From contig JNEN01000840.1 of NCBI GenBank assembly GCA_000697355.1, forward strand, positions 1-60,741: DNA of 60,741 nt. The letters are read 5' to 3'. Below are positions 22,318 to 34,129 of the stretch, one piece after another; the stretch's first letter is position 1; the number at the start of each line of letters is the position of its first letter. The notes beneath the pieces are model-generated. The model was not told the origin of the DNA, made no database searches, and saw only the letters and a list, made by a program, of their open reading frames with translations. Made by a program: the position numbers and the translations under genes. The stretch is from Syncephalastrum monosporum B8922 (taxonomy: Eukaryota; Mucoromycota; Mucoromycetes; Mucorales; Syncephalastraceae).

Positions 22318-24227
22318 ATGGGATACTGTAACCGCTGTGGCGAAATCTCAACTGCAGGAAAATGCCGGAAATGCGGTGGCCGTCCTGTCGGTATGTACAC
22401 CTTCATGTATCCGTTTCTCGTGCATGTCCGTCCTCACGACTGCTTTATTTGCGTCTAGCCTCCATTGCCACCTCCGGACTTGGAGATGGCGACACGGCCG
22501 TCCTCGTCGCCGACCGTTGGCAGAGCCAGTACGTATCTCCGTCGAAAAAAAAAAAAAAAAAAATGCGATTTATCTCTGTTTTGCAGGTACGCCAATAGCA
22601 TCCTTGGCTTCGATACACCCACACAAAAGACGCCATCACCCACGAGGACCAGTCATGTGTATGAAGGTTTAGGCAAACCGCGACCCCTTTCCATCCACAA
22701 TACTTGTGCCAGCTGTTCCAAGATACTGCGGTACGATACGCCTTCCTACCTCGAAGAAGAAGCCCATTACTGCAGACCTTGCCATATTCAGATCTTTAGT
22801 GCTGGTGCCTGGTAAGGAAGCATGATATTCTTCTCAGTAGTTGCATGTCTCCTGACGCGTACAATAGTGCAACATGCGAAAGACCCGTCTTCAAAAAACG
22901 CGACCCGTTTGTCGACCATGCATCCAAAGTGTGGCACAAAGAATGCTTCCGTTGCTACGGTTGCTTGGCGCCGCTCGGTGACGACCCGATGGTAGATCTG
23001 AAGAAACGCCCTTGCTGCGAGTCATGCTTGATGGCCCAGTCGGGTGAAGCCAAGGCAGCTGCCGCCTCAACAGCAGCGGTAACGGCAGCACCCAGTCCTC
23101 GACCCATAGTAGGTGCAGTTAGCAGTACGGCATCGACACCCATTCTTTCCAGCCGTCGACGAAATTCGGCCTTAAAGCGTACCGACTCACAACTTTTCAA
23201 CTACTATCAACGTTCTCTGCAATCGCCTTCCACCACGCCACCACCATTGACACCTTCTTCGCCCGTTCTGTCGGTATGCTCCTCCACCAGTGCGTCGCCT
23301 GTGTCGTCGTATTCTGGACGGAGCAGGAACTCACCGAGCCCACCGCCGCCCGTGCAGCGGCCAGGTTCGCCTACCAAGACGTGCTATCAGTGCCATGAGA
23401 ACCTGTCTAACAAATCATCACGTGTCAAGCTGTCAACACCAATGGGTGAGCGATGGTTCCACCACCCGTGCCTGCGGTGTTCTGGGTGCCAGGGCCCATT
23501 CACCGAGTCTGAGTTTGTCAGCGAGGGTGACATGATATACCACCCCAGGGTAAGTCCAATTTTTTCCGACAGAGCGGTCCGACTCACCGAGACGCTTGGT
23601 AGTGCCGACCCGCTCCAGCCAAGAAACAACAAGCACGAAGGCAGTATTACCCGTGCTATGCGTGTAACAAATCAATCACAGACAGGATGCTCAAAAATGG
23701 TACCCGATATTACCATTCAGAGGTAAAAATGCCAGACAGGAATATGAGAAAAATAGGAGAACCGTTCGCGGAGAGACCATGGCTAACCGCACATGTAGTG
23801 TTTCCGATGCCATGAGTGTCAAGTCACGTTACCGGCCGACCAAGCGTTTTACGAAATTAATAGCGAGCCCCACTGTGAGCCGTGCTCGTCAAGGACACCG
23901 CCTTCGCCCGTCACCACCCGGAGCACACCGTTCCGGGACAGGCCCACTCCACCGTCGCCCTCGCCCTTACCATCGGCCACAAGCAGTAGCAGCGTAATAA
24001 GGCCGCGGGCGCTACCCAAGTTGGGAGGAGCCAAGATTTGCCCCAAGTGCCGACAGAGTATCGCCATCATGGATGACGCGCCTGGACCGCGCGCGAGCCG
24101 GTGGCACAAGAAATGCTTGCAGTGTGCCGGGTGCCGTAAACAGATGGACTCGGGAGCCAAGGTGATCGAGGGGCCGACGGGCGAATGGCTTGTCAAGTGT
24201 CGTGCCTGTTTGTCCAGTCGTTCATAA
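22318..24227 (+). CDS. Multi-LIM-domain protein with N-terminal zinc ribbon
   Basis: Exons 22318-22390, 22459-22528, 22587-22811, 22868-23549, 23603-23722 and 23799-24227 give 532 residues. An N-terminal CxxC pair module comes first (CNRCGEISTAGKCRKCGG). LIM-type zinc fingers follow: CASC...HYCRPC; CERP...WHKECFRCYGC...CESC; a Ser/Pro-rich linker; CYQCHEN...HHPCLRCSGC; CYACNKS...CFRCHEC...CEPC; and CPKCRQS...WHKKCLQCAGC...CRAC. LIM domains bind proteins, often at actin structures or with Rho regulators. The layout is closest to fungal paxillin-like (Pxl1) or Rga-type LIM proteins, but no RhoGAP domain is present. All six exons splice in frame. Confidence 0.85.
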
Positions 24228-24602
24228 GTCAGTTTACATGCAAAAAGTCTGGAAAAGAATGCTTTGGAGACGAAAAGAAAAATCAAATACAAAAATTTGT
24301 CGATTCGCGTCCAGAGAAATGAAGGGCAGCCCGCGTGCGTGTGTCTTTTTTTTTTTTTTTCTCTCTCTCTCTCGGCAACCCACAGAAAAGCAAAAAAACG
24401 AGAAAAAGCAAAACCTCGCTTCCCCAATTCCTTCCAACTCGTCCCTATTCTTTCCATTCTGAACCCGTTGTCCCCTCCTCCTCCTCTTCAGGCCTTCCGT
24501 GATTCAACCGATTCTCTCATTTTAATGTAAGAAAGAAACTATGAAAAGGAAAAGCCTGCGCCTCAGTCCGGGACTAACCGCCTGATTCTACATGCTATAG
24601 CC
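24228..24602. other. Intergenic region and probable 5'-UTR intron of the KH gene
   Basis: A likely leader intron runs from GTAAGA (about 24528) to CTATAG just before the KH start at 24603. The rest is pyrimidine-rich promoter-like sequence. Confidence 0.45.
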
Positions 24603-25818
24603 ATGTCTCAATTCTCCTCTTCAACGACGTCTGAGCGCTTCAGCGACCCGCAGCCGCATGAGTCCGGCAGCGACGAGAACCTCGAAGCGGAAGAAGACGG
24701 TCACTTGACCCTGCGTGCGCTTGTCTCCACCAAGGAGGCTGGCGTCATTATCGGCAAAGGTACTGTACTACGCTGATCAGACCTTGTGCCCCACCTCCTC
24801 CACACCCTTCATCCATGCTAACTGATATACTCTGTCGATAGCCGGTAAGAATGTGGCTGAGCTGAGAGACTCTACCGGCGTCAAGGCCGGTGTGTCCAAG
24901 GTTGTCCAAGGCGTCCATGACCGTGTCTTGACTGTGACAGGCAGCCTGGACGGTGTTGCCAAGGTAGGTTCCAATCTCATGCTGAGAAACCTTGAATATG
25001 CTGAAGACTCTCACGTATAGGCTTATGGACTGATCGCCCAAACGCTGCTTGAAAACCCCATCTCGCCCACCACGCCCCCGGTCTCACCTTCCTCCACCGG
25101 CTTCAACAACCAAGCCGTCACCACCCTCCGTCTGCTGATCTCCCACAACCTGATGGGCACCGTCATTGGCCGCCAGGGCGCCAAGATCAAGCATATCCAG
25201 GATACCTCGGGCGTGCGCATGACGGCCTCCAAGGCTCTGCTGCCCCAGAGCACCGAGCGTGTCGTTGAAGTCCGCGGCTCGGTCGAGGCCATCCACTTGG
25301 CCGTCAAGGAAATCAGCCAGTGCTTGCTCGAGGATAAGGAGCGTGCTTACGGCACCATTCTCTACAACCCTACCAAGGCGACCAACCAGCAGCAACAGCA
25401 GCAGCAGCAGCAACAGCAGACCATGCCACCTTCATCTCGCCGGAACTCCTCCATCCTGCGCACCGGCAACGGCGCCGACTTCTCGGAACGTCGCACGTCG
25501 CAGCAGTTCCTCAACAACCCCAACGTGCGTACGCAGAATATCTCAATCCCGAGCGACATGGTCGGTTGTATCATCGGCAAGGGCGGCACCAAGATCTCCG
25601 AGATCCGCCGCCTGTCAGGCTCACGCATCTCGATTGCCAAGATGCCCCACGACGAGTCTGGCGAGCGCATGTTTACGATTCAGGGCACCCCCGAGTCGAA
25701 CGAGCGCGCGCTCTACCTCCTCTATGGCCAGCTGGAGAACGAAAAAGAGCGTCGTCTTCGTGGTGTCATTGATTCGGAAGACGTCGTGGAGGAGGAAGCT
25801 CCTGAGGCATTCATGTAA
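24603..25818 (+). CDS. Triple-KH-domain RNA-binding protein (PCBP / Pbp2 / Rnc1-like)
   Basis: Poly(C)-type RNA-binding protein, likely acting on mRNA stability or localisation. Exons 24603-24759, 24842-24963 and 25021-25818 give 358 residues. KH1 (about 35-105) has the loop IIGKAGKN, KH2 (about 130-200) has VIGRQGAK and KH3 (about 265-340) has IIGKGGTK, all intact GxxG motifs. A polyglutamine tract (CAG/CAA repeats at 25387-25420) separates KH2 from KH3. The C-terminus is acidic (DSEDVVEEEAPEAFM). Closest known architectures are yeast Pbp2/Hek2 and fission yeast Rnc1. Confidence 0.93.
25387..25420. repeat. CAG/CAA repeat (polyglutamine) in the KH gene
   Basis: Eleven consecutive Gln codons, mixed CAG/CAA, in the linker between KH2 and KH3. 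Confidence 0.9.
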
Positions 25819-26373
25819 AAAAAGAGAGAAAAAAAAGGAAGACGAGGCCCCTGAGTTTTCCATCTATAATCGCCATATAATCATGATTCGCACACTCTTC
25901 TTTTGTTTTGTTCCCTCTCACACGCACGATCTATCTGCTCCACCCGCTTTTTCCATACTTCTTTTCCTTTTTCTTCATCTATTGCACAGAAATACATATC
26001 AGCAAGGCTTTTTGTAGGCCCCATCACCTTGCATACTCGCTTGTGTTGGGTCGATGCTTTTTAACTTGTATAAAGTATATCATGCGTCAACTCGGTAGTC
26101 AAAAGTGGAATACCAACCGCGTACAATGCCCGAGTAATCGTACTTTTGGAATCACAAGTAACAAAGTTTGTATTTCCTTGCGAATTTGCATCGTTCCGAT
26201 GATGGACGCGTTACTGCGTTAACTGATACAGGAGCAAGAGTATTTTGAGAGGTATGAAAAATGTAGGCAAGGCTATTATTACAAAGGCTGGGAATAGGTA
26301 TCAATGGAGCATAGCAATACAAGGGGTATAACACGGGAAATTTCTAGTAGTTTGGCATATCGGTAACAAATAA
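25819..26373. other. Convergent intergenic region
   Basis: 3' flanks of the KH gene (plus) and the ZIP gene (minus). No further gene seen. Confidence 0.6.
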
Positions 26374-27655
26374 TTATGCCCATTCGCCGATTAAAGCCAT
26401 AAGACCTGCACCAACATACATGGACAAGAAACAGATCGTTTTGCGTACGAGCGGCTGCTGGCGAAACTGGACGTTATGGTTGATTTCCAGGGCCATGAGC
26501 GAGATATAAGCGTTGTAGAGAAGGATACCAGCCGAGAGCGAATCGAGAATGGCACTAGCGAGGACGGAAGAAGAGGAATTCGGGTTGAAAGACGAGTGAA
26601 TGCCGATGCCGATAGCAACGCCAATAGGTGTCATGATAATGAAAAGAAGACCGAGCACGAACGCCTTGCTCCAGGATGTGTTCGGAAGCATATTAATACG
26701 AGTACCCAGCGCGACGCCCTCAAAGAACTATTATTCATCAAGAATCAGGAATGAGAAAACGACAAGCTCGAATCAAGTCAGGCTCCAAGAAATTTCTTAC
26801 CTGATGGAATACGAGAGCAATCAAGAGGGTGGTGAACTCGTCCTCACCCGTGTTGGCGAGTGTGATGCCGATAATGATGGAGTGCATTACAATACCCAAC
26901 TCGAGCATGAGAGTGCCCACATTGCGAAACGACTGGTCTTCGTCCTCCAAGAGACCTGCGCTGTGGCCGTGGTTGTGCATGCCTTCTTCGAGCGACTTGG
27001 TCTCCATCTCGGCCATGGCAGATGATGCACTCGACTGCGATTGCTGTTTCCGTTTACGAAGCGTGTCGAGGTGGGATATCGCAGCCATCTCGAGTAGTTG
27101 AAGTGCGAATGAGGCGATCATGCAGAACACACCTGCAAACGCGCCGTAGGTCTTCCATCCGTCTGTCAAGCATGGGCTATCAAAGTTTTCCATAGCATCG
27201 GGTAACATGTGCACAAATGCGGTCGCAAGAATAACACCGGTGCCGACTACAGAGTATGTATGAATGAGTCTTCCTTTGCGTTCTATACCAAAGTCGATTG
27301 TCGATAGCTTACAGAATTTGCCCACGGTAAGGATCCAATCGCGGATACTGCCAGGCGAGTATGGCTTAATACGGTGCATGGCCATGGGCGTGAAGATACC
27401 TAAAATATCACCGGAATAAGAATTTTCGTTGTCTTTCTTGTTCTCTCTTTCATACCAAGGGCGCTCGTGACAAGAATAATGAAAAGAGAGCCGATCCGCA
27501 TTGGCATATCATAGTTGCCAAGTGCATCTCGTGCACATTCGTCGCTCGATGCCTCTATTGAAAGAATGAGAGACCATGGTGATGAATGCCCTTTCTAGTT
27601 TACCTTGCGCGTAAACAAAGGGTGCAAAAAGAAGTAACCAGAGTAGTAACTTCAT
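26374..27655 (-). CDS. ZIP-family zinc/iron transporter
   Basis: Plasma- or organelle-membrane metal importer. Minus exons 27655-27604, 27554-27456, 27399-27313, 27246-26801 and 26727-26374 give 345 residues. A signal peptide (MKLLLWLLLFAPFVYAQ) is followed by the N-terminal ZIP block (CARDALGNYDMPMRIGSLF), TM2-3 (FFGTGVILATAFVHMLPDA) and a cytosolic loop with a His cluster (HNHGHS) that may bind metal. TM4 carries the conserved VMHSIIIGITL and TM5 carries HQFFEG, the metal-site residues. The protein ends GAGLMALIGEWA. The second intron interrupts SALG|IFTP. Domain order and motifs match fungal Zrt1/Zrt2-like transporters. The exact metal cannot be decided from sequence. Confidence 0.94.
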
Positions 27656-28161
27656 GTTGAAAAGAAACAAAAAAGGAAGAACGGGAAAAAATGAGCGTCC
27701 CGAGAAGAAGGTTTCTTTTTTTTTTTTTTGTACCACGCGCAATAACCATGAAGGTACATTTAAGCAGTCCAGAAAGCAGTCTCACCCAAAAATTTTTGAA
27801 CAAAAATTTTCTTGGACAATGGTCATAGCCATCTGGGATCGTGTTTCATCTCTTGGCCTCTACATCAGTGTCACTGCACGTGCGGAGAGCTTAACGTACC
27901 CAGCCAGTAATGAACACTGAGTATATCAGCGTCAGTGTATTTTTCCACGGAGTCTTCATTGACACACTCTTCCATTTTAGCAAATAGCACAATTTCCCAT
28001 TTTTAGAAGAATCCTTCCATCACATCCATAAATTTCCTGCTAGTGAAGCCAATCGTCTGGATGAGCCGGGAAAATTATGTGCCTGAACATTGCTTTTTTT
28101 CTTATCTTTGGTCATTATTATATATGCTTGGAATGATCATGAATACTATACTTTTTTTTTT
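27656..28161. other. Intergenic region between two minus-strand genes
   Basis: AT-rich, with a poly-T run near 27716-27729. No gene seen. Confidence 0.5.
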
Positions 28162-30476
28162 TCAGAAGCTATGCAAGGTTGCGTCATATTGAATGTTGTA
28201 GTCAATCCACTCCAGTGAGCGAGCCGACGTTAGCGACATGAGACGGTCCTGGCCCGGCAGGAATTGTGTCAGTAGCGGACGACCATCTTGAGGCATTTGT
28301 GATCCAAGTTGCATGCTGAAACTAGGACCACGGCGTACTCCGGTGTATCGGATATCCCTAATTAGATATAGCCACATGTTATAAACAACACGTAACGTAA
28401 AACCGTTTGACTATACCAGAAATTGAGCTTGGCCGCGTCTTGGCTGCCACAGACCACCATGTAACCATTTGAATGCCAATCTGGACGCAGGTAGCGCGAG
28501 AAGCTTTCCTGGCTCGAGGTACCAAAGTTCAGGATCGAGGCAGAAGGATCGCGGCGGTCAAACAGTCGAAACTGTTCATCTCTAGATTGCAACCTAAATT
28601 TTGTTTCAAACTATCAGGGCGGTTCCACAGGAGCATCCGTGTTCACACTCACGTCAGCATAAAGAGATTCGCGTCAGTTGAACTTTGGTGAATATGATTG
28701 ATCTGGAAGTCGAATAAAAAAAGTCAGCTTCGGTCTCTTCTAAGCTGGTAAACTTACAGCGAAAAGAGTCTTAAACTCGTCCGCAACGCGCTGCGACCGC
28801 GTGTCATAGATAAAGAGACGGTTGTCTTTGCCACCCGAGAGTAATGCCTGATTCCGGTCATCAAACTTGAAGGCTTGCACCGCCGACGTATGGGGTATCT
28901 TCAGGCCGGTGACATCGAGCAAACGGTAGTTTTTGGAGGAAGGGTCACGGACCATGTCCCAGAGGAACTGTTCAAAGAGGGTCAGGTTAGTCAAAATAAT
29001 GTAAGGATACACATGATAGCTTATTTACAATATGCCGGTCGTTGGCGCCTGTAACAAAACTGGCACGATCACCTGCACCGTTCGCACCCATTGTCACTGC
29101 TTCAATAACGGAGTACGTCTTGCCGTGCGGAAATTGATTGAATTTTTGGACGTGATAGGTTGCATCTTCCTATACAATAGATGAGAGAAAGCCACTGGAG
29201 CGTCTGAAATTTTTCTGTTACATGATCAGCCGAGTCGAGATGCACGACGTTGATAGGCGCTTGTACATCATCGTTGACCATGGGACACAACACCATCGAA
29301 GACGGCGAGATCCACGTGAAGTCCTGAACCCACACTTTGTTGCCGAAAAGGTCATCAGACGGAATTTCTTTGATAATTCTATAGCATGTCCCAGTTAGAC
29401 CCTGTAATAACAGCAGATCAGTATTGAAAGCCATACCTCCGATTGGGCACATCCCTGTCATGAAGATAGGATTTAGCTTAAATTCACTTAGCTGTTTCTT
29501 CTAGATATTTACCAGATATGCATGTCCCTATAGCGGTGCACAGAATGAGTATTTGTCTATAATGGATTTCTGTTCTTACCCTGCTAAGCTCGTTGTCACC
29601 AAAATATCTCGGAAAGGTGTCCCTGCTGCACCGGTGTTCATCAGCAATCCACGCGGCTTACGGCTGAACACATTCTTCCGCACCGTCGTTGAGGTCTGCA
29701 AAAAGAGATCGCAGGTGTTCTTGTATGCCACTCTCGTTTTAACGCCGCTGTGGGGCACGACTGGCGGGGGTCGGGATGACGAAGCTACCGAAGGCACTTC
29801 TTGCGAAATGCTTGATCTCGGTAGAGACTGGGTAGTTAAATTAGTTAATCAAGGTTATTTCTTTCTGCAAAGGATTTGTGTTCAAGTATGATACCTTGGA
29901 TTCAGAAAAGTCGTGAGTTTCCTGCCGAATGACTTTGCTGCGCCCGCTTAATGGTTCATTGTAGACGCGTTTTCCGGTCTGAGTCCTGGGTGGAGATACC
30001 AAGAGTTCGTTTGTTGCAGGTCTTTGCAGCCTGGCAGCTCGGGCGGGTTCGATAGACAAACCCATCAGCTTCGATATCTTTTCCCGTGTGTCGTCCATGG
30101 CGAGGCTGAGCTTGTGAGTCTTCTCAATGTATTTCTTTTGTTGTTCCTGCTGCCTGCATAGCTGTACACAGTACAAACAAGTTTAGTTTTGTCCACGCTT
30201 CTAATCTCAAAAACGATCCGTTACCCGAGCCATGAGTGCATTCAAGTTGTTTCCATCCCAGCCGATATCATTCGTAGCTTCTTCCTCAGAATCAGAGCTG
30301 ACTAGCTGATCTTCTTCCTCTTCGAGTTGAGCATTAATGAGATCAACTGCGCTCCTTGCTGCGGTGGATGCAGGCGTTTGCTGAATTCGTTGCTGTTTCG
30401 GCCGCGTGGGGGTTTCAGACTGCTTTTGGCCCGGGGGAGCTAAGCTGGACGCTGCAAACAAAGAACGCGGCAACAT
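28162..30476 (-). CDS. WD40-repeat (beta-propeller) protein with disordered N-terminus
   Basis: Eleven minus exons: 30476-30225, 30161-29895, 29827-29580, 29527-29513, 29454-29437, 29378-29222, 29169-29029, 28967-28758, 28702-28653, 28593-28417 and 28357-28162. All are in frame and give 576 residues. The first 200 or so residues are Ser/Pro/Glu-rich and disordered. WD-type blades follow: DILVTTSLAGDMHIWDV, FVTGANDRHIFLWDM, LLSGGKDNRLFIYDT, DEQFRLFD, and VVCGSQDAAKLNFWDI. Exons 4 and 5 are micro-exons of 15 and 18 nt that supply most of one WD strand. It is a scaffold-type protein; a CRL4 substrate receptor (DCAF) role is possible, but I do not identify the orthologue. The start is the first in-frame ATG. 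Confidence 0.82.
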
Positions 30477-30621
30477 TGTGCGAGTGCCTGTCAAGAAGTT
30501 GTCCAAGAAGAAACAAATTTTGTGCCCGCATGCGGCGCGTTATTTCCCTTAGTCCCATCATCAGCGCAAGACAGTCCTGCCTCGCGAAGAACCTATCACC
30601 GTTGATCTGACAAATGAATAA

Positions 30622-32347
30622 TCAGATATTACAGAATCCATTTATTGGAAGACAAGAAAGGTATCGGCAATAGGAGCAATACTGAAATCAAGCGTCAGTC
30701 GTCATTTTTATGCTCCAGCTTTACTTACTTCATCGGGCCGGTCTGTATTATAAAAGGTATCGAGTAGGACCACGAAAACAATGATGAACACGACGAGACT
30801 GCCACATCGAATCGTCCATAGGCCTATCACATGCCACTTTTTCTTGTATCTTGCGGCAGGTACAAGGGAAACACCAAGTAAGAGACCTGCTAGTAGACCA
30901 CCCATGTTGGAAAAGCTGTCCACTCTACAAGAGAAACAAAAATTGGTAAATTGACATGTATTACCGCTGAAAGTGAATGTTCTTACCCTGGCAGTAAACC
31001 AAGTACAAATCCAATCGCTTGCAATGTTTATTTGTGAGTAATATAGCTTTGGCCATACATGCTTTTTTCTTACCTGTCACAAGCAAAAGCTTTACAAGGT
31101 GTCTCCAAGGCTGTGACACGAGATGCCACCGGAGCCCCAGGTCAACAAAAAGACATGCGATCAGACCGAACAAAGCACTACTACAGCCCAAGGAAGCTGA
31201 TAATGATCGATTACTTAATATGTGTCATCATTACCCAAGTGAGGACTTACGAGTCGTAGGCGGCGCAAAGGTGGCACCAAAGACATTGCCAAAGATCCCC
31301 GACACAATGTAAAGTACTAGAAAAAAGGATTGGTTGAGGATATGTGATACGCGCTTATATCGAGCTTACCGCCAAATCGCAACGCATTCATGCGTCGCTC
31401 AATTTTAGGACCCAAGATGAAAAGAACCGTCAAATTTAGACAGAAATGCAGCAAGCCAGTATGGACAAAGAGGGGCGTAATAAAGCGGAACGCTTGGTCC
31501 GGCATCTGTGCGTCCTTGAAGCCGCCCATGCCACAAATGTCCTGAAGGGAGCACGTTGACTCTTCACCCAAATTCAAGGCAGGGTTAAAGAGGGTCAACG
31601 AGCCGTTCTGGTTGATAGAGACCGTCTCTGTTGTGTTTAAGCAAACGTAGCGCTGTCCCGGCGGCATGTACGTGGAGTTCCGCATGCATGGCGCATATCG
31701 GGCGCCACATTGGATCAAAATCTATGAAGATGTTTAAAACACAAGCCATACATTCAGTTGTACTTACTTGAATAGATGGTCCAATCATAATATTGAAAGG
31801 CTCAAGCTCAAGAAATTCGCCTATGTAACACGGATATGTAAGTCATGCACTTGGACTAGAACAGCTACTTACCCGATGTTTCTTTGCTCCATAAAAGTTC
31901 GCCTGAAAAGACAAAAAAGATCATTGCAGCCAGAATCCACGTGAAGACGACAGGCCACTTGACTGGCCCAATTGGGTTGACACCGCTCAAAAAGACAGAA
32001 AACCAGCCTACTTGCTGCTCCGTCGCCAAATTTTCGTTACCATGCTTGCCTCGACAAAGTGCTTCGATATCGTGTTCTCGCTTGGCTATGGGACACGGGC
32101 TGTCCATCTGTAGCGCTGGCTCAAAATCGTCCCCATTTGTAGTGGAATTGCTTCGCCCGCTATTGTAGAAGATAAATTGTGGTAAACGAGGCTTGTCGAT
32201 AGACACGCGCGTACAGCTACTGCTAGTACTGATATTGCTGGCCGAGCTGCTACTACTACTGCTGTTACTGCTGTTGCTATTATACAGTGTACCCATGCGA
32301 AGAAGAAGAAATGAAAGAAAGCAAGTTTTGCAGATCGATAATGACAT
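30622..32347 (-). CDS. Rhomboid-like intramembrane protein, catalytic His replaced by Asn
   Basis: Eight minus exons: 32347-31873, 31820-31768, 31721-31370, 31316-31251, 31196-31074, 31017-30987, 30924-30729 and 30681-30622, giving 451 residues. The Ser-rich N-terminal cytosolic part is followed by TM1 (VVFTWILAAMIFFVFSG), the NIMIGPS and GARYAPCM blocks, and TM2 with FVHTGLLHFCLN. TM4 has the Ser motif GCSSALFG (GxSx). TM6 reads VDSFSNMGGLLAG, where the family has His before the GG; here the codon is AAC (Asn). A Cys-rich tail follows (YCSYCRYLSC). Active rhomboids cleave membrane proteins using a Ser-His dyad, so this copy may be inactive or iRhom-like. The start could instead be the ATG at 32296. 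Confidence 0.88.
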
Positions 32348-33387
32348 AAGGAAGATCAAAAATGTTTGATTTGCCTATAATGCAGCACTGCCGAAGCAAC
32401 CGATTTTTGTAATGTACCAAAGAGCGGTGGAGCAAGGCAAAAAGTCATTTAACCGCTCCAGATTAAGCAGATCCGAACTGTACCGGGGCGAAGGATCACA
32501 TATGCTTACGATTAGTGTTCATCGCATGATGCCAATAATACTCGTCCAGACGATTTTCCAATTTCTGACTAAACATATTGCTACGGCTTACTGCATTATA
32601 TGCTCAAATACCGGTGCAAGGTAGAGAAAATATAAAGCATATACAAAGGCTATGCCTCCTGACGAATTAAGCTATCGCTTAAACCCATTTTCGTTATCTG
32701 AGTAAGACCCGTTACTTGAGCTAGAATAAAACGCATGAAAATAAATCATGTGAGGCATTATACAACATTTTGCCGTAATGCCATGCAAAATTCAACAAAA
32801 AAGTATTTGCCGGGTGCTTCTCGATTGTAATCGTATATTTACTTCCATAAGCTTCCTGTCATACGACATGCTAGTAAAGATGAGGGTAATTTCATGCAAA
32901 TGTTACCAGGTCTGCTAAACGAATATGGATACAGATTAGTGTAGTAAGGTATTATATTCTCCATTCTTCGGTGCCCGCCAGAGCTACTGACAGTGGCAAA
33001 ATACCAAATAGAGTTCTGTAAAAGGCGGTGCGGACGAATCCTTTTACCGCCCGATAGACAATATACAGTGTAATATAAGTCAAAAAATACAGAACTTTAT
33101 CTAGAGCTTGTCATGCTTAGATCGATGCTTAGGCATAGATTCCATAAGCAATGATGGACATTTCTATGGGTTCTGTACGTCCTCGCTCTTCGTCTGAAAA
33201 AGTAATAATTTGCTAAAGTTGACATTTAACACAGGTATACTCTGGTGCAAATATACACTTTCTTCCCGAAAAGCAAATCCCCCCAGGGCCGAGAACAAAT
33301 TCGGGTTGCATGAAAACCCATCCCATCTTTTTCTGTTTTCTATTCACTGCCATATATTATCACCGGTTTTTCACAGAAATTATCGAG
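32348..33387. other. AT-rich intergenic DNA
   Basis: No gene seen. A small imperfect hairpin (GTAAAAGG...CCTTTTAC) is present at about 33016-33047. Confidence 0.5.
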
Positions 33388-34035
33388 TCATTTACTGTAA
33401 ATTGCCTTGGCAATATCTGAAAGCTTCTTGTCGTCATGGTCTTTTTTTTGCTTGCTAATGCAAGCTGCCAGATCAACCAGTTGGCTGTTCAGAGCACTAT
33501 TGCCAATGATTTCGATAGACGTGCGTGTGGCAAACAAGCTTTCGACTTTGGCAATGATTCGAAGTACAGCTGAGTCCTCTGCAAGCGACGTACTAGGTCG
33601 GAGGTCATCAAGCTTAAGAGTTGCTTCGCGGCCATGACTGATAACTTCGATAGCAATCAACCGGAACAGGAGAGAGGCAACTCTGACTTGCGTCATTGCT
33701 GTCACGTTAGGATGGTCTGAAAGCGTCCAGATGGTGGTCGGTTGCATCTCCAGACGCGATGCAACGTTGAATTTGCTCCGTATTTGTTTCAGCCGGTACA
33801 GATTCAACATATCTTGGGCCTGATATGTGGTCGAATCGACGAGCATAGAGTCGCGATCCAGGAATATTCGCGTCGATGCAGTTGGAGCAAAATGCGACGT
33901 TGATGGCCCGAGGTTCACTGGTCGTGTGTCAAGCCGTGCGCTCCCGGTCACCAGCAGATTGCAAGTTCTGCTGCCGATGACCAGCTTTTCGCCATCAGAG
34001 CTGGGCAGCAGACAGATCGAAAGGAGTCCGCACTG
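33388..34035 (-). CDS. Uncharacterised protein fragment, probably 5'-truncated
   Basis: A long uninterrupted minus frame of about 200 codons with protein-like composition: GEKLVIGSRTCNLLVTGSAR, then a mostly helical part (DMLNLYRLKQIRSKFNVASR; QVRVASLLFRLIAIEVI) ending KKLSDIAKAIYSK. No ATG starts the frame in the expected place. The open frame extends back to about 34035, where AT-rich DNA and short tandem repeats begin, next to retroelement remnants. The 5' part was probably removed by an insertion or rearrangement, or lies in an exon I cannot see. I do not recognise a domain. Confidence 0.4.
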   Translation of the reverse strand, partial: QCGLLSICLLPSSDGEKLVIGSRTCNLLVTGSARLDTRPVNLGPSTSHFAPTASTRIFLDRDSMLVDSTTYQAQDMLNLYRLKQIRSKFNVASRLEMQPTTIWTLSDHPNVTAMTQVRVASLLFRLIAIEVISHGREATLKLDDLRPSTSLAEDSAVLRIIAKVESLFATRTSIEIIGNSALNSQLVDLAACISKQKKDHDDKKLSDIAKAIYSK

Positions 34036-34070
34036 ACTTTAAATAAAAAAACCTTCAAGTATCAACTTCT

Positions 34071-34129
34071 AGTATCGGTTCCTCGAAGCTTCAAATTCAA
34101 ATATCGATTCATCGAAGCTTCCTGATCAA
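34071..34129. repeat. Two-copy imperfect tandem repeat (about 30 bp)
   Basis: Two units of about 30 and 29 bp share a TCGAAGCTTC core (34083-34092 and 34112-34121). They lie between the truncated ORF and the DIRS remnant. Confidence 0.6.
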
